From a bacterium (lineage in GTDB: Bacteria > Pseudomonadota > Gammaproteobacteria > Burkholderiales > Methylophilaceae), in assembly GCA_027310505.1 (NCBI GenBank), contig DAIDAS010000447.1:1-9549 (forward strand): a DNA stretch of 9,549 nucleotides. The letters are read 5' to 3'. The position numbers and the translations under genes were made by a program. How positions within the stretch are numbered: the stretch's first letter is position 1; each line of letters begins with the position of its first letter. This document shows positions 1 to 5,935 of this stretch, piece after piece. The notes under the pieces are model-generated. The model was not told the origin of the DNA. It was given only the letters and a program-made list of their open reading frames with translations, and made no database searches.

Positions 1-1
1 G

Positions 2-187
2 CTCAAGGTGGTCTATGCCAATGGAATGCCGTTGACGTTTCTCGGGGCGGTTCTGCGGTTGCTCGTGGCCGGAGCTGGATTAATGGCCGGCGGTATCGGC
101 CTGTGGTGGGCGCTGCTAGACCCGGACGGCCAGTTTTTGCATGATCGTCTTGCAAAGACGCGCCTTGTCACAGTGCCTGCCGCTTAA
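2..187 (+). CDS. RDD family membrane protein, C-terminal fragment
   Basis: The window opens inside this gene; 61 residues and a TAA stop are visible, read from base 2. The fragment has a hydrophobic stretch rich in Leu, Gly and Ala (about residues 12-39, probably one membrane helix). It is followed by the motif LLDPDGQFLHDRLAKTRLV. A Trp/Leu-rich helix ending in a D-x-x-x-x-x-x-HD-x-x-A-x-T segment is typical of the C-terminus of RDD-domain inner-membrane proteins, whose function is mostly undefined (some are linked to transport). The reading frame ends exactly against lptG on the other strand, the two stop codons sharing the bases TTAA. An RDD gene beside lptG is a familiar neighbourhood in betaproteobacteria. 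The assignment rests on this short tail only; the start and the N-terminal Arg-Asp signature are outside the window. Confidence 0.7.
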   Translation, partial: LKVVYANGMPLTFLGAVLRLLVAGAGLMAGGIGLWWALLDPDGQFLHDRLAKTRLVTVPAA

Positions 188-1254
188 CGCCGCTCCATCC
201 AGACCAGCATCCCCAGGCCCGTCGCCAGATATAGCAGGGTGGGCACCGTGGCGCTCATGGGAGGTGGCCAGTCGCTCAACAGGCCGATGTGGATGAAGAG
301 GCGATTCAATACCTGATAACTGATGCCCAGCATGATGCCTGCAAACAGCTTGGCACTGATGCCGCCCGCACGTTGCTGTAGGAAGCCGAACGGTAGTGCC
401 AGCACCACCATGACGACGCAGGCGATGGGGTAGACCATCTTCGACCACAAGGCGATCTCGTGGCGTGTGGTTTTCTGGTGATTCTCGCTCAGGTGGAGGA
501 TGTAGAAATACAGATTCCACGCAGACATTTTTTCAGGCACGACTAGCAGCACATTCAGCAATTCCGGCCGAATCATCGATTGCCAGCTTGCCTTGGCAAA
601 CACCTGCGAGTGGATCTTGTTGTTGCTGAAACTGGTTTGTGTCACGTCGTGCAGATCCCATCTGCCGCTTTCGAAGCTGCCGCTTTTGGCGTTGCTGATC
701 ATGCGCAGGCGAAAATCCGGATCGAATTCATAAATGTGGATGTTGAGCAGCCCGGCATCCGGCAGTACATCTTCGATGTTGACGAAACTGTTGCCGTCCT
801 TCACCCACAGGCCGGAACGGAAATCCTGGGCCACGACCGAATCGGTAGCCTTGATGCGCATGCGTTGCGCGGTTTTTTCACTCAACGGCGTGATGAGTTC
901 CCCGACCAGAAAAGTCAGGATGGCGAACACAACGCCCACCCGTAGCAGGATCAGCCCCAGACCTGCCATGGAAATTCCGCTGACGCGCAGCACCACCAGT
1001 TCCGAATGGCGGGCCAGTTGCGCCAGCGCGTATAAGGTACCGATCAGCACCGCCACCGGCACGATTTCATAGACATGCCCCGGCGCACTGAGCAGTACGA
1101 ACAGCAGCGCAGTTCCCATGCCGTAGGTGCCTTTGCCGATGTTGTCCAGTTCCTGGATCAGGTCGAAGAATGAAAACATGCTGATCAGCGCCAGCATGAT
1201 GACCAGGATGTGGCTGATGATTTCCTGTTGCAGGTAACGGCTGACGATTTTCAT
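184..1254 (-). CDS. lptG: LPS export ABC transporter permease LptG
   Basis: LptG pairs with LptF and two LptB ATPases in the inner membrane to extract lipopolysaccharide and push it onto the LptC-LptA bridge. The protein is 356 aa (E. coli LptG is about 360). It starts MKIVSRYLQQEI, a typical LptG N-terminus. Hydrophobic helices lie at about 12-32, 48-80 (probably the second helix with flanking segments) and 98-122. A periplasmic beta-rich domain follows at about 130-265, then three helices at about 272-292, 302-325 and 335-353. The segment ELVVLRVSGIS (85-95) is the conserved cytoplasmic coupling region that contacts LptB. The reading frame stays open well upstream, but the start chosen here fits the family N-terminus and gives an ATGA overlap with the lptF stop, implying translational coupling. 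The gene end overlaps the RDD gene by 4 bp. Confidence 0.96.
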   Translation of the reverse strand: MKIVSRYLQQEIISHILVIMLALISMFSFFDLIQELDNIGKGTYGMGTALLFVLLSAPGHVYEIVPVAVLIGTLYALAQLARHSELVVLRVSGISMAGLGLILLRVGVVFAILTFLVGELITPLSEKTAQRMRIKATDSVVAQDFRSGLWVKDGNSFVNIEDVLPDAGLLNIHIYEFDPDFRLRMISNAKSGSFESGRWDLHDVTQTSFSNNKIHSQVFAKASWQSMIRPELLNVLLVVPEKMSAWNLYFYILHLSENHQKTTRHEIALWSKMVYPIACVVMVVLALPFGFLQQRAGGISAKLFAGIMLGISYQVLNRLFIHIGLLSDWPPPMSATVPTLLYLATGLGMLVWMERR

Positions 1255-2336
1255 CTGCGCGCAAACCTTGGCAGCAGCGGCAGCAGGAAGAGCCGTCGGT
1301 AAAATAAATAGACCGCCAGCGCCAGCACGAAGCCATGGACTGGCCACAGGCCGATCATGGGGTTCAGTTTGCCTTGCGCCACCCAGGCTTGCATGATGCT
1401 GAGCAGGTTGTTGTAGATGATGTAGATCAGGAGCGCCATGATCATGTTGGCCGACCGCCCGGCGCGCGGATCGACAAAGCTCAGCGGAATCGCCAGCAAT
1501 ACCAGCACGAATGCGGAGATCGGCATGGCGAGCCGCCATTGCAGTTCGGCATTGTTATCGCTATTGTGCGTCTGGAGCAGTTCCTGGCTGGATTTCGACT
1601 TGGCGGTAGGCGGATCGTGCTGAACCTCGTTTGGTTCGATGCGGATGGCGTAACGTTCAAACTCCGTCACCGAAAACTCGGGGGAGTCACGCTTGCCTTC
1701 ATAACGCCGTCCGTTGGACATGACCAGAAACGTGTCCCCGTTGCGTTCCGTGGTGCGATAGCCGGATTGTGCCACCATGATGCCCAGTTTCTGGTGCTGG
1801 AACGACTGTACGAATATGTTCTTTACCGTACTGCCCAGTGCGTTCAGGCTTTCCACGAAATATACCCGGTCGGCGTGGCTGGATTCCTTGAATACGCCAG
1901 GCGAAATCGCGGCCAGTTCGTCACGGCTGGCCAGTTGATCGCGGAACTCCATCCCTTTTTCTGTGGCCCAAGGCGCAACGAATAGGCTCAGCAGTGCGAT
2001 GACCGCGATGATCGGCAGGGAGAATGCCAGCACCGGGCGTACCCAGGCGGAAAGTCCCAGCCCTGAGCTGAACCACACCACCATTTCGCTATCGCGATGC
2101 CAGCGGGAGAGCGTGAGCAATACCGACAGAAAAATGGTCAGAGACAGCAGCATGGGCAGAAATTTCAGCAGGCTGAAACCGAGCAGCGCGTTGATCGCGT
2201 CGCTGGCGAGGCTGCCGCGTGCGGCAAAGCCCAGATAATAGGCAATGCGTTGGGCGATGACGATCCCCACTAGCACCAAGAAAGTGGCGAAAGCCGTGGA
2301 GAATAGTTCCTGCAGCAGGGATCGTTTGAAAATCAT
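1251..2336 (-). CDS. lptF: LPS export ABC transporter permease LptF
   Basis: LptF is the second transmembrane half of the LptB2FG lipopolysaccharide extractor. The predicted product is 361 aa (E. coli LptF is 366). It begins MIFKRSLLQELFSTA, very close to the usual LptF start; in-frame codons further upstream would run into pepA and are rejected. Helices lie at about 13-35, 50-77 and 97-122. A periplasmic jellyroll domain spans about 125-265, and three C-terminal helices at about 268-288, 296-318 and 328-347. The segment SEMVVWFSSGLG (83-94) is the LptB-coupling region, equivalent to that of LptG. The stop codon overlaps the lptG start by 4 bp, so the two form one operon. The upstream spacer separates it from divergent pepA, as in E. 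coli. No convincing ribosome-binding site or promoter for lptF is visible in the spacer; a promoter inside the start of pepA is possible. Confidence 0.96.
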   Translation of the reverse strand: MIFKRSLLQELFSTAFATFLVLVGIVIAQRIAYYLGFAARGSLASDAINALLGFSLLKFLPMLLSLTIFLSVLLTLSRWHRDSEMVVWFSSGLGLSAWVRPVLAFSLPIIAVIALLSLFVAPWATEKGMEFRDQLASRDELAAISPGVFKESSHADRVYFVESLNALGSTVKNIFVQSFQHQKLGIMVAQSGYRTTERNGDTFLVMSNGRRYEGKRDSPEFSVTEFERYAIRIEPNEVQHDPPTAKSKSSQELLQTHNSDNNAELQWRLAMPISAFVLVLLAIPLSFVDPRAGRSANMIMALLIYIIYNNLLSIMQAWVAQGKLNPMIGLWPVHGFVLALAVYLFYRRLFLLPLLPRFARR

Positions 2337-2343
2337 TCCGGGT

Positions 2344-2371
2344 TTGAATTCGGGCGGAAACGTTGGATAAT
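2344..2371 (+). promoter_or_regulatory. Candidate sigma70-type promoter for pepA
   Basis: The -35 box TTGAAT (2344-2349, 4 of 6 consensus matches) and the -10 box GATAAT (2366-2371, 5 of 6) are separated by 16 bp. Transcription would start near 2378, about 23 bases before the pepA ATG. This also argues against an in-frame ATG at 2383 as the start, since it would leave almost no leader. No functional evidence beyond sequence match and position. Confidence 0.5.
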
Positions 2372-2400
2372 CGGATAACTTTATGGAAAGGGCTTCAGCC

Positions 2401-3891
2401 ATGGAATTTAGCATAAAAAACGGTAACCCGGAAAAACAGCGCAATGACTGCGTGATTGTCGGTGTGTTCGAAACGCGCAAACTGTCGGCTGCAGCCACAG
2501 CCATTGACCGTGCTTCGGATGGCTACCTCGCCGGCATCATGCGTCGTGGTGACATGGAAGGCAAGCTGGGCAGCACCCTGTTGTTGCATAACGTGCCGGG
2601 TACGTTATGCGACCGCGTGCTGCTGGTCGGACTGGGTCGGGAGCGGGAATTCCGTGAGCGCGAGTACCGACAGGCCGTGCAAGCCTCCATCAAGGCGCTG
2701 GACGGGAGCGGTGCCAACGATGCGGCAAGTTTTCTGGCCGAAGTCCCGGTAAAGAAGCGCGACCTTGCCTGGCGCATCGAGCAGATGGTCGAACTGACCA
2801 TGGCGTCGGTCTACCGTTTTGCACATCCCCAGTGCAAAAAAGGCGAAGAACGCCGTGGCGTTTACAAGCTGGTGATTAACGTTCCGCAACGTAACGAACT
2901 CAAGCTGGGCGACGCCGCCTTGAAGCGCGGCCTGGCGATTGCCGGCGGCGTGCGTCTGGCGCGCGATCTTGGCAACTTGCCGGGAAATATCTGCACCCCG
3001 ACCTATCTGGCCGAGCAAGCCACGGAACTGGCGAAAAGTTACGGCCTCAAGGCCGAAATACTGGAACGCGCCGACATGGAAAAGCTGGGCATGGGTTCGC
3101 TGCTCGGTGTCGCGCGCGGCAGCCGTCAGCCACCCAAGCTGATCGTGCTGCAATACAACAAGGGCAAGGCTGGCCAGAAGCCTGTGGCATTGATCGGCAA
3201 GGGTATTACCTTCGATGCGGGTGGCATTTCGATCAAGCCCGCCGCCGAGATGGACGAGATGAAGTACGACATGTGCGGTGCCGCTAGTGCGCTGGGTGCC
3301 CTCAAGGCTGTCGCCGAGATGGATCTGCCGATCAATCTTGTCGTGGTGATCCCCGCCAGCGAAAACCTGCCGGATGGCGATGCCAACAAGCCTGGCGATA
3401 TCGTCACCAGCATGTCCGGGCAGACGATTGAAGTGCTGAATACCGATGCCGAAGGTCGTTTGGTGCTGTGCGATGCCATGACCTATGCCGAGCGTTTCGA
3501 GCCGGAAGTGGTGGTGGATATCGCGACCCTGACCGGCGCATGCGTCATTGCGCTGGGGCACCATGCCACCGGCCTGTTCGGTAATTCTGACAGCCTGGTG
3601 AAAGAACTGGCCAGCGCCGGCGAGGAGGCCTTTGACCGTGCATGGCCGATGCCCTTGTGGGACGATTACCAAGAGCAACTGAAAAGCAATTTTGCCGATA
3701 TTGCCAATATTGGCGGACGTGCGGGCGGCAGCATCACTGCAGCCTGCTTCCTGTCACGCTTTGCCAAGAAATACGACTGGGCGCATCTGGATATTGCCGG
3801 GACAGCTTGGGTCTCCGGTAAGGAAAAGGGCGCAACGGGCCGCCCGGTGCCGCTGCTGACACACTTTCTGATGCAGCGCTGCGGCAAATAA
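2401..3891 (+). CDS. pepA: Leucyl aminopeptidase PepA (cytosol aminopeptidase, M17)
   Basis: This is a hexameric, two-metal cytosolic aminopeptidase that removes N-terminal residues, leucine preferred. In E. coli it also binds DNA in Xer recombination and carAB control. The protein is 496 aa (E. coli 503). The N-terminal macro-like domain covers about 1-160 and the catalytic domain about 170-490. The metal ligands and catalytic residues are all present: K267 and D272 in GKGITFD, K279 in ISIKP, D290 in KYDMCGAAS, and D349, E351, R353 in the signature NTDAEGRL. These sit three residues before their E. coli counterparts. The ATG at 2401 is preferred over the in-frame ATG at 2383 because AAAGGG (2387-2392) lies 8 bases before it and the family N-terminus is short. 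holC follows after 7 bp, implying co-transcription. Confidence 0.97.
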   Translation: MEFSIKNGNPEKQRNDCVIVGVFETRKLSAAATAIDRASDGYLAGIMRRGDMEGKLGSTLLLHNVPGTLCDRVLLVGLGREREFREREYRQAVQASIKALDGSGANDAASFLAEVPVKKRDLAWRIEQMVELTMASVYRFAHPQCKKGEERRGVYKLVINVPQRNELKLGDAALKRGLAIAGGVRLARDLGNLPGNICTPTYLAEQATELAKSYGLKAEILERADMEKLGMGSLLGVARGSRQPPKLIVLQYNKGKAGQKPVALIGKGITFDAGGISIKPAAEMDEMKYDMCGAASALGALKAVAEMDLPINLVVVIPASENLPDGDANKPGDIVTSMSGQTIEVLNTDAEGRLVLCDAMTYAERFEPEVVVDIATLTGACVIALGHHATGLFGNSDSLVKELASAGEEAFDRAWPMPLWDDYQEQLKSNFADIANIGGRAGGSITAACFLSRFAKKYDWAHLDIAGTAWVSGKEKGATGRPVPLLTHFLMQRCGK

Positions 3892-3898
3892 ATCCTGC

Positions 3899-4321
3899 AT
3901 GACCCGTATCGACTTTTATTTCAATGTTGAAAACAAGTTCCGCCACTTGGCGGAGCTTGCGGGCCAGGCGTTATCGCGGCAGCGGCGCCTGTATGTGTTT
4001 GTGCCTGACGAGGCCGCTGCCGCGCAGCTTGAAGATGCGCTCTGGACGTGCGTGCCTACCGGTTTTTTGCCGCATTGTCGCCCCGATCATGCGTTAGCGA
4101 CCGAAACGCCGATCGTGATCGACTGGCGCGGAGATAATCTGACGCATGACGATGTCCTGATCAATCTGCGGCCGGATTACCCACCTTTTTTCAGCCGATT
4201 CAAAGGGTTGATCGAGATTGTGGGCACGGACGAAGCAGATCGTATGGGTGCGCGTGGGCGCTTTCGTTTTTACCGCGACCGTGGCTATGACATTCGTTCG
4301 CATGATATTGCTGGAGGTTGA
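3899..4321 (+). CDS. holC: DNA polymerase III chi subunit HolC
   Basis: HolC (chi) binds psi and the C-terminal tail of single-stranded DNA-binding protein, linking the clamp loader of the replisome to SSB-coated lagging-strand DNA. The product is 140 aa (E. coli 147). It starts MTRIDFYFNV, the standard chi N-terminal beta strand. It carries the W-x-C-V-P-T-GFLPH segment (about 49-59) corresponding to the conserved chi motif W-x-x-x-x-x-x-FLPH, and the later strand TPIVIDW. The gene begins 7 bp after the pepA stop, a conserved pairing in proteobacteria. No clear ribosome-binding site precedes the ATG, so translation is probably coupled to pepA. In E. coli valS follows holC; here a small unknown gene follows instead. 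Confidence 0.95.
   Translation: MTRIDFYFNVENKFRHLAELAGQALSRQRRLYVFVPDEAAAAQLEDALWTCVPTGFLPHCRPDHALATETPIVIDWRGDNLTHDDVLINLRPDYPPFFSRFKGLIEIVGTDEADRMGARGRFRFYRDRGYDIRSHDIAGG
4313..4317 (+). promoter_or_regulatory. Ribosome-binding site selecting a GTG start
   Basis: GGAGG inside the last codons of holC lies 6 bases before GTG at 4324. An in-frame TTG at 4318 directly abuts the site with no spacing and is therefore unlikely, so the GTG is taken as the start of the downstream gene. Confidence 0.65.
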
Positions 4322-4323
4322 GG

Positions 4324-4818
4324 GTGGCCGAAGACACCGGGGAAGAAAAGCGCCAGTTTGAGCAGGTGTTGAATCGCCTGGATGCGCTGATGAAGCGTAG
4401 TCATGCGCCCATGCCGGTTGATGAGCCCCCGGTGAGCTCGGCCGGCGAGGAGGGCGCGGCTGATATCCCGGTGCTGACCGAAATCTATCATGGGGCGGAA
4501 TTGTTGCCTGTGGACGTTGCAGCAGAGAATGTGCCGCCCTTGCTGACCGAGTTTATTGTGGCGCCGCAATTTGACGTGAATGTGCCTGTAGTTGAAGCGG
4601 TGGCGCCAGAACCGGAATTGTCAGGGCAACTGCAGCCGCTCAGCGAACAGCAGGTGGAATCGGTGGTTGCAGAATTGATGCCCAAGCTGCGCGAAATGAT
4701 CGCGCGGGTAGTGCAGGAAGAACTTTTTCTGGCGCAGCAGGCGGTGCTCGAAAGGCTGGCGATAGAAGCGGAGCATCTGCTCCGCCAGCGCTTGCTGCAG
4801 GAAACTATACCGAAATGA
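4324..4818 (+). CDS. Small acidic protein of unknown function downstream of holC
   Basis: The 164-aa product starts at GTG, 2 bp after the holC stop, so it is very likely co-transcribed with pepA and holC. I do not recognise a functional domain. An N-terminal amphipathic helix (about 5-25) is followed by a Pro/Glu/Val-rich, probably disordered middle (about 28-105). The middle holds two related motifs, IPVLTEIYHG (48-57) and VPPLLTEFIVAPQ (70-82). A Leu/Gln/Glu-rich helix follows at about 106-160, compatible with a coiled coil. There is no signal peptide or membrane segment, so it is probably cytoplasmic. Small proteins with an I-P-x-L-T motif near holC occur in betaproteobacteria (possibly the DUF2486-type group); that link is from memory and weak. 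Its end overlaps the end of tpx by 14 bp on the opposite strand. Confidence 0.8.
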   Translation: MAEDTGEEKRQFEQVLNRLDALMKRSHAPMPVDEPPVSSAGEEGAADIPVLTEIYHGAELLPVDVAAENVPPLLTEFIVAPQFDVNVPVVEAVAPEPELSGQLQPLSEQQVESVVAELMPKLREMIARVVQEELFLAQQAVLERLAIEAEHLLRQRLLQETIPK

Positions 4819-5317
4819 AGCGCGCGGCGGTCAACGCTGCGTCGTAATCCGGCTCCTTGCCAATATCCTGCACCAGCTCCGAGTGCAGCACCTTGTCGTT
4901 TTCATCCAGCACGATCACTGCCCGCGCCGTCAGTCCGGCGAGCGGGTAGTCGGTGATCATCACGCCGTAATCCTTATGAAAATCGCGGCCACGCATGGTC
5001 GACAGCGTGACGACGTTCTGCAGGTTTTCGACCGCACAGAAACGGCTTTGGGCAAACGGCAGGTCGGCGGAAATGACAATGACGACTGTGTTGGGCAGTG
5101 CGCTGGCCGCCTCGTTGAATTTTCGGGCGGAAATGGCACACACCGCCGTGTCCAGGCTGGGCACGATATTGAGGATCTTGCGGCGACCGGAGAATTGGCT
5201 GAGTGACACATCGTTCAGGTTCTTGTCCACCAGCATGAAGCTGCGTGCAGATTCACCAATGCGAGGGAAAGTACCGCCTACATTGAGCGAATCGCCTTTG
5301 AAAGTCACGGTTGCCAC
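4805..5317 (-). CDS. tpx: Thiol peroxidase Tpx (atypical 2-Cys peroxiredoxin)
   Basis: Tpx reduces hydrogen peroxide and alkyl or lipid hydroperoxides using thioredoxin. The 170-aa product matches the family length (E. coli 168). The peroxidatic cysteine is C60 in SLDTAVC and the resolving cysteine is C94 in FAQSRFC, the same spacing as E. coli Tpx; T57 and R134 (LAGLTARAV) complete the expected active site. The start is GTG: AGAGGAGA lies 8 bases upstream, and the family begins just there with ATVTFKG. An in-frame ATG 14 codons further upstream adds a Gln-rich leader and is rejected. The gene lies 74 bp after gcvH on the same strand and may be partly co-transcribed with it. The end overlaps the unknown holC-linked gene by 14 bp, convergently, with no terminator between them. 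Confidence 0.95.
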   Translation of the reverse strand: MATVTFKGDSLNVGGTFPRIGESARSFMLVDKNLNDVSLSQFSGRRKILNIVPSLDTAVCAISARKFNEAASALPNTVVIVISADLPFAQSRFCAVENLQNVVTLSTMRGRDFHKDYGVMITDYPLAGLTARAVIVLDENDKVLHSELVQDIGKEPDYDAALTAARFISV

Positions 5318-5324
5318 GAATGAG

Positions 5325-5332
5325 TCTCCTCT
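5325..5332 (-). promoter_or_regulatory. Ribosome-binding site fixing the GTG start of tpx
   Basis: On the minus strand AGAGGAGA lies about 7-8 bases before the GTG at 5317. It supports the short GTG-initiated Tpx over a longer reading frame beginning at 5359. Confidence 0.75.
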
Positions 5333-5358
5333 AGCTTGTTGCTGATGTTGTTGGGGCA

Positions 5359-5387
5359 AGTATGCCTTGCTGGCATGCGTGATGCAA
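5359..5387 (-). promoter_or_regulatory. Possible promoter for tpx
   Basis: On the minus strand TTGCAT (complement of 5382-5387, 3 of 6 consensus matches) and CATACT (complement of 5359-5364, 4 of 6) are 17 bp apart. This would place the transcript start about 35 bases before the tpx GTG. The match is modest; readthrough from gcvH is the alternative. No OxyR-type site was recognised. Confidence 0.3.
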
Positions 5388-5391
5388 CCGG

Positions 5392-5772
5392 CTACTGATC
5401 AAGCAGGCTGCGGTAGCCATCCGCATCGAGCAACTGATCCCATCCTGCAGCATCTGCGGGTTGCATCCTGAATATCCAGGCTGAATATGGCGTTTCATTG
5501 ATCTGCTCGGGGGATGTCTGGAGTCCGGTGTTGATCTCTACCACAGTGCCGCTAAGCGGTGCGTGCAGGTCAGAGGCGGTCTTGACCGACTCGATGATGC
5601 CGCAGGGCTGCCCGGCCTGGAGCATGGTTCCGATGGCTGGAGCATCTACAAATACGATGTCTCCCAGAGTTTCCTGCGCGTGGTCGGTAATGCCGGCGCG
5701 CACCGTACCGTCGGGCTGTGACTCAATCCAGAGGTGGTGCGGCGTGTAGCGAAGTTGGCTGGGGATATTCAT
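5392..5772 (-). CDS. gcvH: Glycine cleavage system H protein
   Basis: GcvH carries the aminomethyl group on a lipoyl arm between the P, T and L proteins of the glycine cleavage complex. It can also act as a lipoyl donor in lipoate metabolism. The 126-aa product has the normal family length. It starts MNIPSQLRYTPHHLW, where most members read H-E-W. ITDHAQETLGDIVFVDAP (28-45) is the conserved core. K64 in ESVKTASDL is the lipoyl-accepting lysine, followed by the APLSG turn. A C-terminal helix ends at LLDQ. The reading frame is open much further upstream, but that part lies antisense to the next gene; an in-frame ATG 14 codons upstream is also possible, but the family alignment favours 5772. No good ribosome-binding site is visible. 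gcvT and gcvP are not in the window. It looks like classical GcvH rather than the sulfur-oxidation lipoate-binding LbpA type, though this should be checked in a tree. Confidence 0.93.
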   Translation of the reverse strand: MNIPSQLRYTPHHLWIESQPDGTVRAGITDHAQETLGDIVFVDAPAIGTMLQAGQPCGIIESVKTASDLHAPLSGTVVEINTGLQTSPEQINETPYSAWIFRMQPADAAGWDQLLDADGYRSLLDQ

Positions 5773-5877
5773 GGCGGTCAAATTTAAAAAAGGATTTCGC
5801 TGATATTCTCGCATAAAGTGGCTGGCAGGGTGGGGTTGGACAGCTGAGACAATTTCTAAGCTTTCCCACCTATCTTG

Positions 5878-5906
5878 ATGACAAGTTGTAACAATTTGGC
5901 TAATAT
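5878..5906 (+). promoter_or_regulatory. Candidate sigma70-type promoter for the PBP7-like gene
   Basis: ATGACA (5878-5883, 5 of 6 matches to TTGACA) and TAATAT (5901-5906, 4 of 6 matches to TATAAT) are exactly 17 bp apart. The transcript would begin near 5913, about 23 bases before the start codon. Confidence 0.5.
5882..5898 (+). promoter_or_regulatory. Palindrome in the promoter spacer, possible operator
   Basis: CAAGTTGTAACAATTTG is an odd-length inverted repeat centred on base 5890, with 7 of 8 pairs complementary (only 5885/5895 fails). It fills the -35/-10 spacer of the candidate promoter, a position where a bound repressor would block transcription. It lies in the divergent region between gcvH and the PBP7-like gene, so it could affect either. 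No regulator can be named. Confidence 0.35.
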
Positions 5907-5926
5907 GCTTTCGATAACTTGCTTGT

Positions 5927-5932
5927 GGGAGG
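5927..5932 (+). promoter_or_regulatory. Ribosome-binding site with two possible starts
   Basis: GGGAGG lies only 3 bases before ATG 5936 but 6 bases before the next in-frame codon, GTG 5939. Spacing favours the GTG slightly; codon preference favours the ATG. The two products differ by one residue at the start of the signal peptide. Confidence 0.6.
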
Positions 5933-5935
5933 TGC

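Noticed and set aside
2605..3678. Long open frame (357 codons) on the - strand inside pepA
   Set aside because: It is antisense to an intact, motif-complete pepA, with a His/Gln-rich composition typical of shadow frames and no recognisable family.
5356..5378. Two overlapping small hairpins after gcvH as a terminator
   Set aside because: GCAAG/CTTGC (5356-5370) and ATGCC/GGCAT (5362-5376) are five-pair, mutually exclusive stems with no U-tract after them on the minus strand, so they do not make a credible intrinsic terminator.
5773..5935. Glycine riboswitch ahead of gcvH
   Set aside because: The spacer is short and AT-rich near gcvH, and I could not find paired aptamer-like stems or the conserved purine-rich loops expected of a glycine riboswitch.
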